A stretch of 64,000 nt of DNA from Candidatus Bipolaricaulota bacterium (GCA_028278555.1 JANQEA010000035.1:1-64000); one strand, 5' to 3'. Numbered from the stretch's first letter, positions 42,718 to 51,402 are shown. Numbers and translations are program-made. Notes: generated by a model from the letters alone, not told the origin.

Positions 42718-42765
42718 GATCGATCACCTCGTAGGAACCGATTCTACCGCCGTTGGAGCGCCGGT

Positions 42766-43611
42766 TCAGAAGACGTCGAGATCCCTGCCGGAGACGACCT
42801 CGCCCGGATACCGCTCGCGGACTTCCCGGAGCAGTTCCTCCTCCGAGACACCATGAAAGAGTTGGTGATAGAGGACGAGGAGCCCCGGCCGGACAATGGA
42901 GGCAACATCCGCCAACTGTTGCGCCGTCGTGTGAACCGCCAAGTGGTACACCCGCCACACCGGATCGCGATCGGAAAGACCCGCGTCGGATTGCACCTCG
43001 TGAACGAGGAGATCGCACCCCGCGTACGCTTCGGCCCACCCCTCGAACGGCGCCGTGTCGCCGGAGACGACAATCGTTCGATCGGCTGTCGCGAATCGAT
43101 ACCCGTACGCGGGCCACGACCCGTGATTCACCGCGAATGCCTCGACGGTGATCCGATCGTCCCGATAGACAGCGCCCGACTCGACATCGCACGCCTCCAC
43201 ACGGTGTCCGGCCCGATTCGCCGGTTCGAGTCCGTCGAGCCGCTCGCGGATGTCCTCCCGGTACGCAGCGAGGAGATGAGAGGTCATCTCCTCCGTTCCT
43301 GGCGGCCCGAAGACCCGAAGGGGCTCTTCGCGGCCGAGCACCCACGGACTCAGGATCAGATCGGGATAGCCGGCGGTGTGGTCTGAATGGAGGTGCGTGA
43401 GAAATGCTCGAGCCAGTCGCGGGGCGGCGAGCCCTTCGATTCCGGCTTCGGCCGCTGCAGCAGCCCGCCGGACGACGCCCGGCCCGCAATCGACGAGGTA
43501 GGGCACGCCGTCGACAACAACCGCGACGGACGGCCCGGATCGATCCGGATCGGCGTTCGGCGTCCCCGTCCCAAGCAGGACGACCTTCGGCGAGAGTGGA
43601 GTGCGCTTCAT
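42766..43611 (-). CDS. RNase Z-like metallo-beta-lactamase protein
   Basis: The 281-residue protein has LLGTGTPNADPDRSGPS and LVDCGPGVVRRA at the start, the metal motif FLTHLHSDHTAGYPDLIL, TIVVSGDTAP and a late LYHQLFHG. The order matches the RNase Z/arylsulfatase-type branch. No long flexible arm for tRNA binding is evident, so phosphodiesterase or arylsulfatase-like activity is as likely as tRNA processing. It is 27 bases after the lipoprotein gene. Confidence 0.88.
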   Translation of the reverse strand: MKRTPLSPKVVLLGTGTPNADPDRSGPSVAVVVDGVPYLVDCGPGVVRRAAAAAEAGIEGLAAPRLARAFLTHLHSDHTAGYPDLILSPWVLGREEPLRVFGPPGTEEMTSHLLAAYREDIRERLDGLEPANRAGHRVEACDVESGAVYRDDRITVEAFAVNHGSWPAYGYRFATADRTIVVSGDTAPFEGWAEAYAGCDLLVHEVQSDAGLSDRDPVWRVYHLAVHTTAQQLADVASIVRPGLLVLYHQLFHGVSEEELLREVRERYPGEVVSGRDLDVF

Positions 43612-43638
43612 CGGATCGGCGCTTCCGATGAACGGTCT

Positions 43639-44295
43639 CTACGATTCGGAAGGCATCATCAACGCTAGGAAGAGTCCCTTCACGAACGACGTGACGGCCT
43701 CTTTCTCTGCGGTCGTCGGTTCGGCATCACCCCGTCCCTCGAACACGGTGCTCATCACGGCTCGCGTGACATCCGACTCCCGACGAGAGAATGGAGCGAA
43801 CCGATCGGCCCACTCGTGCAACTGCGCGGCCGCCTCCACGGTGAGAGTCGTCTCGGTCGAATCGAGATCCGTTCCGCTGGAACAGCGGACGGCAACGATC
43901 CGTCCGTCCGGGTAGATCGTCATCCGGTCGCAGTGGTCGCCCGCTCCGTTCTGCCGCTCCCAGGTGAGGAGAACCACAGGCTGCTCGGAACTTTCGGGCT
44001 CGGACGTCTGTGCTGCTTCGGGTGCAACGGATTCCTCCGGCGCAGTCACGTCGACAGGAGTCTCCGCGGGCTCGGACGCCGGCGTCTCCGGCTCTGCGAC
44101 GGGGGGCTCTTCGGGAGCAGCCTCCGGAGCCTCTGCAGGCGGCGTGGCTTCCACCGGAGCGCTCTCGACCGTGCTACTGCTCGTCTCAGCCGCCGGCTCC
44201 TCTCCTCCACCGCATCCCGTCGCCCCGAGAAGGAGCCCCATGACCACCACGCTCAGCGAACCGACTGCGAAGCAGATCCACAACGTGCGCTTCAT
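43639..44295 (-). CDS. Lipoprotein with Pro/Glu/Ala-rich linker
   Basis: The 218-residue protein has a lipoprotein signal ending LLLGATGC, then a roughly 80-residue acidic proline-rich linker, and a compact C-terminal domain (VVLLTWERQNGAGDHCDRM onward) with two cysteines. The linker would span periplasm or cell wall. AGGAGG precedes the ATG at 44295. The C-terminal domain is not recognised. It is first in a run with the two metallo-beta-lactamase-fold genes. Confidence 0.82.
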   Translation of the reverse strand: MKRTLWICFAVGSLSVVVMGLLLGATGCGGGEEPAAETSSSTVESAPVEATPPAEAPEAAPEEPPVAEPETPASEPAETPVDVTAPEESVAPEAAQTSEPESSEQPVVLLTWERQNGAGDHCDRMTIYPDGRIVAVRCSSGTDLDSTETTLTVEAAAQLHEWADRFAPFSRRESDVTRAVMSTVFEGRGDAEPTTAEKEAVTSFVKGLFLALMMPSES

Positions 44296-44474
44296 CCGAC
44301 CTCCTGACGCCGCTCGGCCCTGGGGCGCGACCGCATCGGCTAGCCGTTCGGGCGCGCTCGTTCGCCCAGCCACGGCTCCTGCAGCTATCGTAGGGCTGAA
44401 GGACGGAACGTCAAGTCATCGGAGCTTGATGTGCAAAGGGGCTCGTTTGACAGATGAGGCCGCGCACTGCGTGG

Positions 44475-44690
44475 TCAGGAACGCTGCCGGGTCTGGGTAA
44501 TCTCCACAAGCCCGAACAGGTCAACGGATACAACGGATAGATCGTCTCGTGGAGCGCGGTTCGCCTCCATCGCGGCTCGGTGGATGCGGCTTCGCGTCCG
44601 CCCCGCGGGGCCGCTCGGCACGGCCAATGTCACCGGTCCACCCCACGACGGATCTTGCACGGTGTAGCTTCCCACTTGAATTGTCAGCAT
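44475..44690 (-). CDS. Small protein of unknown function, divergent partner of the 44.9 kb gene
   Basis: The ATG at 44690 follows AGGAGG with seven-base spacing, and a strong promoter lies 50-75 bases upstream, so a 71-residue protein beginning MLTIQVGSYTVQDPSWGG is well supported. A longer frame reaching 44846 is open but would overlap both promoters. The protein is basic in its middle (RTRSRIHRAAMEANRA) and ends LVEITQTRQRS. No family is recognised. Divergent arrangement suggests shared control with the 44870 gene. Confidence 0.6.
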   Translation of the reverse strand: MLTIQVGSYTVQDPSWGGPVTLAVPSGPAGRTRSRIHRAAMEANRAPRDDLSVVSVDLFGLVEITQTRQRS

Positions 44691-44736
44691 CTTCGGCCTC
44701 CTCAGGCTGCGCGCATAGGCGCTAAAGGTTGGCCTT

Positions 44737-44764
44737 AGTATATTTATAAGGTCCTCCTTGTCAA
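44737..44764 (-). promoter_or_regulatory. Leftward promoter of the divergent pair
   Basis: Minus strand: -35 TTGACA (44764-44759), 16 bases, -10 TATACT (44742-44737). The region is markedly AT-rich for this genome. Confidence 0.7.
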
Positions 44765-44806
44765 CCCCATTCGAGATCCATATCCTCGCGTAACCCGAAT
44801 CCTCTG

Positions 44807-44834
44807 TTGACATTTGGTTCTCAACGCGTACAAT
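44807..44834 (+). promoter_or_regulatory. Rightward promoter of the divergent pair
   Basis: -35 TTGACA (44807-44812), 16 bases, -10 TACAAT (44829-44834). Start of transcription would be about 30 bases before the GTG at 44870. Confidence 0.7.
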
Positions 44835-44869
44835 GATTAGGCGCATCCATTGACCCAGGAGGTAGAACT

Positions 44870-45496
44870 GTGGCGATCAAAGCTCGACTTAAACTGATCC
44901 TCAAGGCAGATGATGTCACTGTCGCCGAGTCCGAGGACCCTGAGATCTGGAAGGCAGCCTTCGAAGCGATTCAGACCGGACTCGCCGGAGGAGCCTTGGG
45001 AAGGACGGACGAAGAGCTGTCGGAGTGGGTCCCCGAGGAAGAACGCGTCGCAATCCGTTCGTTCGCGGCGGAACTCGGCATCGACGTCAAGGATGTCCTT
45101 GCCTCCTGTCACCCGCGGACGATGCCGCCTTACCTGTTCCTCAACCGGCGCCATTGGGAGGCGTTCAAGCGCCAAACACCCGAGAGGGGCCGGAATTCTG
45201 TCAGCAACGCCGTCCTTGCGATGACCCTCCTTCTCCTCTGGGCGGAGAAGATCAACCTCGATCGGGTGGCGCTCCGCGACGGGATGGCCGTCCTCCGAGC
45301 GATCTCGGCCGTCGACGAGCACGCCAGCCGTGCCGTCGACAACTGCACGTGGCTTCAGCGATCGACCGGCCGCGTCGTGATCAAACCCGATGAGATCTCG
45401 AAGGCGCTCGCCGTGGCGCGGGCCTTCTGCCTTCAGCAGCCGCCGGTCTGGCCCGAGGAGCGGCGGGGACCATTGCCCCCGGTCGAGCCGGCGTAG
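44870..45496 (+). CDS. Protein of unknown function with strong own promoter
   Basis: The 208-residue protein starts with MAIKARLKLILKADDVTVAE, a short beta hairpin, then ESEDPEIWKAAFEAIQTGLAGG; the rest is mainly helical, with no signal peptide or membrane segment. VPPYLFLNRRHWEAFKRQTP-like positions (about residues 85-105) and a C-terminal KPDEISKALAVARAFC segment stand out, but I recognise no family. AGGAGGT lies six bases before the GTG. The promoter and ribosome site are among the best in the window, so expression is probably high. Confidence 0.75.
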   Translation: MAIKARLKLILKADDVTVAESEDPEIWKAAFEAIQTGLAGGALGRTDEELSEWVPEEERVAIRSFAAELGIDVKDVLASCHPRTMPPYLFLNRRHWEAFKRQTPERGRNSVSNAVLAMTLLLLWAEKINLDRVALRDGMAVLRAISAVDEHASRAVDNCTWLQRSTGRVVIKPDEISKALAVARAFCLQQPPVWPEERRGPLPPVEPA

Positions 45497-45507
45497 ATTG
45501 GTCGGCT

Positions 45508-46722
45508 CTACGATGCAATCGCTATCACGAGATCCCGCAACGTGACCGCGGTCGTCGCGAGCACGTCGCAATCGACGAGTTCGGTTCGATCGCGCTCCGT
45601 GTGCGTGATCTCGCGGCAGAGCCAATCAAAGTCGGTCGACGTCAGAGCAAGCGCCGGGCGGCCGGCAGCGACGAACAGCGAGTGGTCCCCCTGCGGCCAC
45701 GGCTCGCCCTCGGAGAACGCCGGATCGCGCTCGAGGAGACCGGCGATGAGACACCGCGTACTCTCCGACACGCCGTAGAATGAACAGGCGACGCCGGCCC
45801 CCACGTGACCGACGCCATCGAGGTTGATCGCAAGCTCGACTTCTCCCATCCGATCCCCGAGCGCAGCCAGGTACGTCATCTGCCCCGGCGCCGAATAGTA
45901 GTCCTCTCCGTTGAACGGGACGATTTCGATCGTCGTCTCCCCAGCGTAGTCCGCGAGCAACTCAGCCAACCCGATCAGCGTCGCGACGCCGGAACCGTTG
46001 TCAAGTGCGCCGGGCGTCTCCTTCTTCGCGTCGATGTGGGCACAGAGGACAACCCGCACCTGAGGGGTCGTCCCTTTTCGCGCAATGAGATTGACTCCTG
46101 TGGCCGGAATCCGTTCGGACACGAACGAGAGCCGTACCACCTCGCCCACGTGCTCGAGAAGCCGCGCCCCAATCACATCCTTCGTTGTGACCGAGGGGAT
46201 ATCGAAATCGCCATCCTCGAACAGCGGGAAGGGATACAGGCTGCCGGCCGTACCGGGTGACACGCCGGTCGCGCAGACCAGGCCGGCAGGCCTCCCGGTC
46301 TCGAGGAGCCCGATCAGCCGCTGGTGATGCTCCGGGTTGTAGAAAACGAATCCCTTCGGCATCACCTGCTCGGCCGCGATCTCGCCGTGGAGGAGGACGA
46401 TCCGATCTCGGATCTCGGTCCCTTCGAGCGCCTCGATCGATGATGCGGCGACCAGCTCCGCCGCCGCGTCGCACGGGAGTGAGTACGGATTGACGGTCGC
46501 CGGCCATCTCTCGCTTCCCACCTCAAGGGTTACTCCACCGGATGCCCATTCGATGCAGTCGAACGGCTGCGCTTCGATCGCGAAGCCGAACTCGGAAACA
46601 ACCTGTTCGAAGTACGACGTCGCGCGACGATTCCCCTCGCTTCCGACGTGGCGGTTTCCGATCTCGTTGCAGAGGATGTTGAGGTGCGATTCGATTCGAG
46701 CAGCGAGCGTCTCCGAGTTCAC
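45508..46722 (-). CDS. M28-family zinc aminopeptidase
   Basis: The 404-residue protein has an N-terminal NEIGNRHVGSEGNRRATSYF (M28 opening), a protease-associated insert in the middle, and the metal site: LCAHIDAKKETPGALDNGSG supplies His and the bridging Asp, IEIVPFNGEDYYS the Glu pair, and LDGVGHVGAG and PQGDHSLF later ligands. No signal peptide, so cytoplasmic. GTG at 46722 follows AAGGAG by five bases; the open frame runs far upstream through orn on the same strand but in another frame. It forms an operon with orn, overlapping its stop region. Confidence 0.9.
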   Translation of the reverse strand: MNSETLAARIESHLNILCNEIGNRHVGSEGNRRATSYFEQVVSEFGFAIEAQPFDCIEWASGGVTLEVGSERWPATVNPYSLPCDAAAELVAASSIEALEGTEIRDRIVLLHGEIAAEQVMPKGFVFYNPEHHQRLIGLLETGRPAGLVCATGVSPGTAGSLYPFPLFEDGDFDIPSVTTKDVIGARLLEHVGEVVRLSFVSERIPATGVNLIARKGTTPQVRVVLCAHIDAKKETPGALDNGSGVATLIGLAELLADYAGETTIEIVPFNGEDYYSAPGQMTYLAALGDRMGEVELAINLDGVGHVGAGVACSFYGVSESTRCLIAGLLERDPAFSEGEPWPQGDHSLFVAAGRPALALTSTDFDWLCREITHTERDRTELVDCDVLATTAVTLRDLVIAIAS

Positions 46723-46724
46723 CT

Positions 46725-47270
46725 TCACTCCTTGAAGATCAGCCGCCTGTAGAGGCGGAGCTCTTCGATCGATTCGCGGATGTCGTCGGCCGCACGATGC
46801 CGGACGTTCTTGTCGAGGACCGCGACAACCCCGGGGAACCAGCGGGCGGCCAGCTCGTTGATCGCGCTGACATCGATGTTCCGATGACTCAGATGCCCGT
46901 TCAGTTCCGGCATGTATCGCATCAGAAAGCGCCGATCGAGGAGGATCGAGTTGCCACAGAGCGGGGCCACCCCCCGATGCGTGTGCTTCCGGATGAACGA
47001 GAGCGTCTGCGCCTCCGCCTCGCGGAGCGAGATGTCGGAGGCGCGGGATGCTTCGAGGAGCCCGGAGAACCCATGCTGCTGCTCGCACCAGGCATCGATC
47101 CGCTCGAGGACCTCCTCCGGTTGGTGAATCACCAGAACCGGTCCCTCTCCAATGATGTTCAGGTCCTTGTCGGTGACGACGCTCGCGATCTCGAGGATCG
47201 CCCGGTTGCCAACGCTCAAACCCGTCGTCTCGAGGTCGATCCAGACGAGATTGCTGCGATTCCGCGGCAT
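46725..47270 (-). CDS. orn: Oligoribonuclease
   Basis: Orn degrades 2-5 nt RNAs, including pGpG from cyclic di-GMP breakdown. The 181-residue DEDDh exonuclease has WIDLETTGL (D-x-E), GNSILLDRRFLMRYMPEL (D) and VRHRAADDIRESI (H-x4-D), and NIDVSAINELAARWFP, all typical. AAGGAG precedes the ATG. Its presence fits the GGDEF and HD-GYP genes elsewhere in the window. Confidence 0.95.
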   Translation of the reverse strand: MPRNRSNLVWIDLETTGLSVGNRAILEIASVVTDKDLNIIGEGPVLVIHQPEEVLERIDAWCEQQHGFSGLLEASRASDISLREAEAQTLSFIRKHTHRGVAPLCGNSILLDRRFLMRYMPELNGHLSHRNIDVSAINELAARWFPGVVAVLDKNVRHRAADDIRESIEELRLYRRLIFKE

Positions 47271-47382
47271 GATCTGCAGACTCCTTCCGATTCAACCTTA
47301 CCGGCTGTTCCGTCCGCCGGCCACCAAGGAAGCAGCGTCTGGTCCGATGCAACGTTCGGACCCGTGATAGCGGAAGATCAGG

Positions 47383-47411
47383 TTGACAGGGACTAGACGA
47401 TCGTCTAGTCT
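47383..47411 (+). promoter_or_regulatory. Promoter of the MBL hydrolase-tetR operon
   Basis: -35 TTGACA (47383-47388), 17 bases, -10 TAGTCT (47406-47411). Confidence 0.75.
47391..47410. promoter_or_regulatory. Perfect 20-bp palindrome: TetR-type operator
   Basis: GACTAGACGATCGTCTAGTC is perfectly self-complementary and fills the promoter spacer and -10. TAGAC-N-GTCTA palindromes are common TetR-family operators. The tetR gene at the operon's end is the obvious binder, giving autorepression. Confidence 0.8.
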
Positions 47412-47439
47412 TCGCCCGTATCCCTCGGGAGGTATCGTC

Positions 47440-48687
47440 ATGACCAGTCATTCCGGATGGGTCGCGACCAGTCTGACGCCGGACTGGGCCGCGATCCCTG
47501 CACGCCCGAGCCGCGAAGAGATCGCCCCCGGCGTCTTGCTCCACGCCGGCGCGTCGAACAACTACGTCCTCGAAACCGGCGAAGGCCTGCTGGTGATCGA
47601 TCCCGGACACCAGAGCCTTCGCGATTCGTTTCACCGGTCGGTTCGCGAGTGGAGTTCCACCTCGGTCCACACCGTCGCCTACACCCACGGACACGTCGAC
47701 CACACGACCGGCTTCGGTCGCTTCCTCGAAGACGGAGAGCGGCCGCAGGTCGTGGCCCAGGAGAACTGCACCGCACGCTTCGCCCGCTATCGACTGACGC
47801 GCGGGTTCAACGAGCACATCAACCGCCGGCAGACCGCGAATCCGAATCTTGAATTCCCATCCGAGTTCCTCGCCCCGACGTTGACGTTCCGGGAGACGCT
47901 GACCCAGCGGATCGGCGACCTCGAGGTCGTCTACTGCGCTGTTCTCGGGGAGACCGACGACAACTGCACGATCTGGATCCCGAGTCGCCGGATGTTGTTC
48001 GTCGGCGACCTCGCAACATGGAAGGTCCCGAACAGCGGCAATCCGCTCAAGGTCCAACGTTATCCGGTCGAATGGGCGGCCGCGCTGGAGGAGATGGCCG
48101 GATACGGCGCAAAGTGGCTCTGCCCGGGGCACGACCTCGTCCTGCGCGGCGAGGCGCTGATCCGCGCCTTCCTCCTCGATCAGGCCGGCTATCTCCGGTC
48201 GATCATCGATCAGGTGCTCGAACGGATGAACGCGGGCCAGTCGACCGATGAGATCGTTCACGGAGTCGTCCCGGATCCGAAGTTCGCCTCGCTGCCTCAC
48301 ATCCGGACCGTCTACAACCACCCCCAGTTCATCGTTCGCGATCTTCTCCGGTACTGGGGCGGCTGGTGGGACGGAGAGGGAGCGACGCTTCTGCCGGCCC
48401 TTCGATGTGAGCAAGCGATCGAGATCGTCCGCCTCGCCGGAGGCGTGGCACCCGTGATCGAGCGCGCCCAGGCGCTCGTTCAGCTCGGAGATCTCGCGCT
48501 TGCCTGCCATCTCGCCGATTGGGCGACCATCGCCGAGCCCGAGAGCCTGCCAGCTCAGGAGCTGAAGCGCGATGTCTATCGAGAACGGGCCGAGTGCGAA
48601 GCCTACGGCATGCCGGCCGGCTTCTTCCGCTCCGAAGTCCTCGACGCAGAGCGCGCCATTGCCAATCTGACGGGTGGCCCCGGGTGA
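47440..48687 (+). CDS. Alkylsulfatase-like metallo-beta-lactamase-fold hydrolase
   Basis: The 415-residue protein has an N-terminal MBL domain with GEGLLVIDPG, the metal motif VAYTHGHVDHTTGFGRFL (H-x-H-x-D-H), FVGDLATW and WLCPGHDLVLRG, followed by a helical C-terminal domain (about 270-400; DLLRYWGGWWDGEGATLLP) like the alkylsulfatase dimerisation domain. It may hydrolyse alkyl sulfate or a related ester. GGAGGT precedes the ATG. It is the first gene of an operon controlled by the palindromic operator and is overlapped by tetR (GTGA). Confidence 0.85.
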   Translation: MTSHSGWVATSLTPDWAAIPARPSREEIAPGVLLHAGASNNYVLETGEGLLVIDPGHQSLRDSFHRSVREWSSTSVHTVAYTHGHVDHTTGFGRFLEDGERPQVVAQENCTARFARYRLTRGFNEHINRRQTANPNLEFPSEFLAPTLTFRETLTQRIGDLEVVYCAVLGETDDNCTIWIPSRRMLFVGDLATWKVPNSGNPLKVQRYPVEWAAALEEMAGYGAKWLCPGHDLVLRGEALIRAFLLDQAGYLRSIIDQVLERMNAGQSTDEIVHGVVPDPKFASLPHIRTVYNHPQFIVRDLLRYWGGWWDGEGATLLPALRCEQAIEIVRLAGGVAPVIERAQALVQLGDLALACHLADWATIAEPESLPAQELKRDVYRERAECEAYGMPAGFFRSEVLDAERAIANLTGGPG

Positions 48688-49268
48688 GCGAGGAAGTCAG
48701 GGAGCGGCTTCTCCAGGAAGGCATCCGCCTCCTTCGAGAGCATGGGTACCACGGAACGGGGATTCAGCAGATCGCGTCGGCGGCCGGCATCCCGAAGGGC
48801 TCCTTCAACTACTACTTCGCCAGCAAAGAGGCGTTCGCTCTTGCGGTGATCGACCGCTATGCGACGAGGATCGAAGAGGGGATCCGAGCGGCTTACGACC
48901 GGAGCGATCTGCCTCCGCTCGCGCGCTTGCGCGCGTATTTCGACGGCCTTCTCGCAGCGATCGACAGTGCCGAAGGCGAGCACGGCTGTGCAATCGGGAA
49001 CTTGCTCGCCGAGTTGGGCGACACAAACGAGATTCTCGGGGCGGCGCTGTCGGCGGCGTGGAGGCGGATCGAGAAGAGGCTGGAGCCGTTTCTACTGGAG
49101 GCGCAGCGCGCCGGAGCGCTCGCCTCCGAGGTGGATCCCCGCCGGATCGCCGGCCTGCTGTTGAGTGGATGGGAGGGGGCGCTAATCGCGATGCGGGCAC
49201 AACGAAGCACACTTCCCCTCGAGCAGTTCCTCGAGACCGTCTTCGACCGACTGATCGCCGCGACCTAG
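48684..49268 (+). CDS. TetR/AcrR-family transcriptional repressor
   Basis: The 194-residue protein has a clear TetR N-terminal domain: LLQEGIRLLREHGYHGTGIQ, IASAAGIPKGSFNYYFASKE (helix-turn-helix) and a helical ligand domain ending in LFLETVFDRLI-like helices; EGEHGCAIGNLLAELGD matches the TetR_C (YxaF-like) group. The GTG start overlaps the hydrolase stop by four bases. It probably senses the hydrolase's substrate and represses the operon through the palindrome at 47391. Confidence 0.92.
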   Translation: MSEEVRERLLQEGIRLLREHGYHGTGIQQIASAAGIPKGSFNYYFASKEAFALAVIDRYATRIEEGIRAAYDRSDLPPLARLRAYFDGLLAAIDSAEGEHGCAIGNLLAELGDTNEILGAALSAAWRRIEKRLEPFLLEAQRAGALASEVDPRRIAGLLLSGWEGALIAMRAQRSTLPLEQFLETVFDRLIAAT

Positions 49269-49303
49269 CATCCACGGCCGGCCGGTAGGCACGTACACCC
49301 CGA

Positions 49304-49333
49304 TTCGGTCGCGCGGCGCCCTGCGGATATGAT
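49304..49333 (+). promoter_or_regulatory. -10 close to the plsC start (leaderless candidate)
   Basis: TATGAT at 49328-49333 ends six bases before the ATG at 49340; a weak -35 TTCGGT (49304-49309) lies 18 bases further upstream. No ribosome site is present. Confidence 0.4.
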
Positions 49334-49339
49334 CCGTCC

Positions 49340-50071
49340 ATGGACGAACCGCGCTGGAAGCCGACACGCCGCCCGCTCCGGACCGTTCTTCGTGCTCTGA
49401 TCCGGTTCGCGTTCGCCGTGCTGACGCGGTTGCACATCGAGGGCGAGGAGAACCTCCCCGAGACAGGCCCCCTACTGGTTGTCGCGAATCACTTCCACTT
49501 CATCGATCCGGTCGCTGTCATTCGCGCGATGCCGTGGCCGCTCGAGTTCATCGGTGGGTCACGACTCCCGAACGCGCCGACCGGCGTCAAGTGGTTGACG
49601 ACGCTGTGGGGGACAACGCGCGTTCGTCGCGGCGGCTCATCGAGGGAGGCGCTTCGGGCAGCCGAAGCGGTCCTCTCTACCGGGGGGATCTTCGGAATCT
49701 TCCCAGAGGGTGGAAGCTGGGCGTCGGTCCTCCGCCCCGCACGGCCGGGGGCGGCGTACCTTGCGACGCGTACCGGTACCCGGGTCCTTCCGGTCGGGCT
49801 CGATGGATTGACCGAAGTCTTCCCGAGCCTCTTCCGCTTCCGGCGAGCGCGAGTGACGATCCGGATCGGACAGCCGGTCGGTCCGTTCGAGCCGGCGTCG
49901 CGGGGCCGAGCGGGGCGAGAATCGATCGATGAAGTCGGTGAAACGATCATGCGCCGGATCGCCGAATTGATTCCGGCCGAACGGCACGGCGTCTTCTCGG
50001 AGGATGCGGCCGTGCGCGACGCGGCCCAGGCGGCGGCCGTCTATCCGTGGTCTCACGGGAGGGAGGGGTAG
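49340..50071 (+). CDS. plsC: 1-acyl-sn-glycerol-3-phosphate acyltransferase (PlsC family)
   Basis: The 243-residue protein has the acyltransferase motifs VVANHFHFIDPVAV (N-H-x4-D), GTTRVRRGG, GIFGIFPEGGSWAS (F-P-E-G) and VLPVGLDG, and one N-terminal hydrophobic helix. It adds the second acyl chain in phospholipid synthesis at the inner membrane. It starts without a ribosome site. The Atg22-like transporter gene follows after two bases. Confidence 0.9.
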   Translation: MDEPRWKPTRRPLRTVLRALIRFAFAVLTRLHIEGEENLPETGPLLVVANHFHFIDPVAVIRAMPWPLEFIGGSRLPNAPTGVKWLTTLWGTTRVRRGGSSREALRAAEAVLSTGGIFGIFPEGGSWASVLRPARPGAAYLATRTGTRVLPVGLDGLTEVFPSLFRFRRARVTIRIGQPVGPFEPASRGRAGRESIDEVGETIMRRIAELIPAERHGVFSEDAAVRDAAQAAAVYPWSHGREG

Positions 50072-50073
50072 GC

Positions 50074-51384
50074 ATGTCGAACGATCGGTCCGGCAGACAG
50101 GCCCGAAGAGCGTGGTATCTGTACGACGCCGGGAACTCGGCGTACGCAGCGGTGGTCCTTCTCGCCGTCTACGCGACGTACTTCAAGGAGAGTGTGGTCG
50201 GTGGAGCTCTCGGCTCCTTCTTCTGGGGGATCGCCGTCACGACAGCGACGGCGATCGTCGCGGTCAGCTCCCCGGTCCTCGGCGCAATCGCCGACGTTTC
50301 CGGCGGCAAGAAGCGGTTCCTCCTGCTGTTCACCGTCATGGCATGCGTCTTCACCGCATCGCTCTTCTTCGTGACGGAGCATGCCATCGCGCTCGGAATG
50401 GCTCTGTTCATCCTCGCCGAGATCGGATACCGGAGCGGGCAGGTCTTCTACAACTCGTTCCTGCCGGAAATCGCAAGCGAGGGCGATATGGGCCGGGTAT
50501 CCGGGAACGGCTGGGCGATCGGCTCGGCCGGCGGCGTTCTATGCCTTCTCGTCGTGCTCGCGGCGGTGCGATTGATCGGAGGCGCGCTGATTGTCCGTCT
50601 CTCGCTGGTGTTCACGGCGCTCTACTTCCTCGCGTTCGCGCTGCCCTTCTTCCTGCGCGTACGTGAGCAAGGCGAGCAACGTCCGCTCCCTCGCGGCCGC
50701 GACCTCATCCGGACCCCGTTCCGACGCCTGGCCGAGACACTACGAGCCGCCCGCCAGCATCGCGAATTCGGGAAGTTCCTGCTCGCTTTCCTCGTCTACA
50801 ACGAGGGAATCCTGATCACGCTCAGCTACGGGGCCATCCTCGGGCAGACGCTCTTCGGGATGGCGCAGGAGCAGATCATCATCTTCATGATCCTCGTTCA
50901 AGTCGCAAGCGTGCCCGGCGCGTTCCTTCCCGGACTCCTCGTCGGGCGTCTTGGCTCCCGGAACACATTGCTGCTCTCTCTGGCAGGGATGATCGGAGCG
51001 GTTGTCTGGCTGTTCTTCACGGAGTCGATCGTCGCGTTCTACGCCATCGGCGCCGTCGCCGGCTTTGCCCTGACCGGCGTTCAATCGGTCAGTCGTGCAA
51101 CCGTCGGGATGCTCGCCCCGGCCGGACGGAGCGCGGAGTTCTACGGATTCTTCGCCGTCGCCGGGCGGACGTCGTCCGCCGTCGGTCCCGCCGTTTTCGG
51201 AGCGATCGTCTTCCACGTCGCAAACCTTCTCGAGCGGGGAGGCGAGTCGGTCGCTTTGGCGGAGCAGGCGGCGCACCGGTACGCCCTACTGTCGATCATC
51301 GGGTTCCTGATCCTCGGGACGCTGATCCTGCTCACCGTCAGCCGACAGGCCGGACGACGCACGCCGACTGCAGCGTTGGAGTAG
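50074..51384 (+). CDS. Atg22/UMF1-like MFS transporter
   Basis: The 436-residue protein has twelve membrane helices with the Atg22-like opening RRAWYLYDAGNSAYAAVVLL (aromatic-D-x-x-NSAY), SPVLGAIADVSGGKKRFLLL and YNSFLPEIASEGDMGRVSGNGWAIG. Bacterial members probably export amino acids or other small molecules. GGAGGGG precedes the ATG. It is likely co-transcribed with plsC and ends shortly before a strong hairpin terminator. Confidence 0.9.
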   Translation: MSNDRSGRQARRAWYLYDAGNSAYAAVVLLAVYATYFKESVVGGALGSFFWGIAVTTATAIVAVSSPVLGAIADVSGGKKRFLLLFTVMACVFTASLFFVTEHAIALGMALFILAEIGYRSGQVFYNSFLPEIASEGDMGRVSGNGWAIGSAGGVLCLLVVLAAVRLIGGALIVRLSLVFTALYFLAFALPFFLRVREQGEQRPLPRGRDLIRTPFRRLAETLRAARQHREFGKFLLAFLVYNEGILITLSYGAILGQTLFGMAQEQIIIFMILVQVASVPGAFLPGLLVGRLGSRNTLLLSLAGMIGAVVWLFFTESIVAFYAIGAVAGFALTGVQSVSRATVGMLAPAGRSAEFYGFFAVAGRTSSAVGPAVFGAIVFHVANLLERGGESVALAEQAAHRYALLSIIGFLILGTLILLTVSRQAGRRTPTAALE

Positions 51385-51402
51385 AAGCCTCAACCAATGA
51401 AG

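Noticed and set aside
44691..44846. Longer start for the 44475 small gene
   Set aside because: It would put its start inside the opposing promoter and before its own promoter; the ATG at 44690 has a strong ribosome site.
46722..48510. Extension of the M28 peptidase frame to about 1000 codons
   Set aside because: The upstream part overlaps orn and the MBL hydrolase in other frames and has no peptidase-like sequence; a GTG with a perfect ribosome site at 46722 gives normal length.
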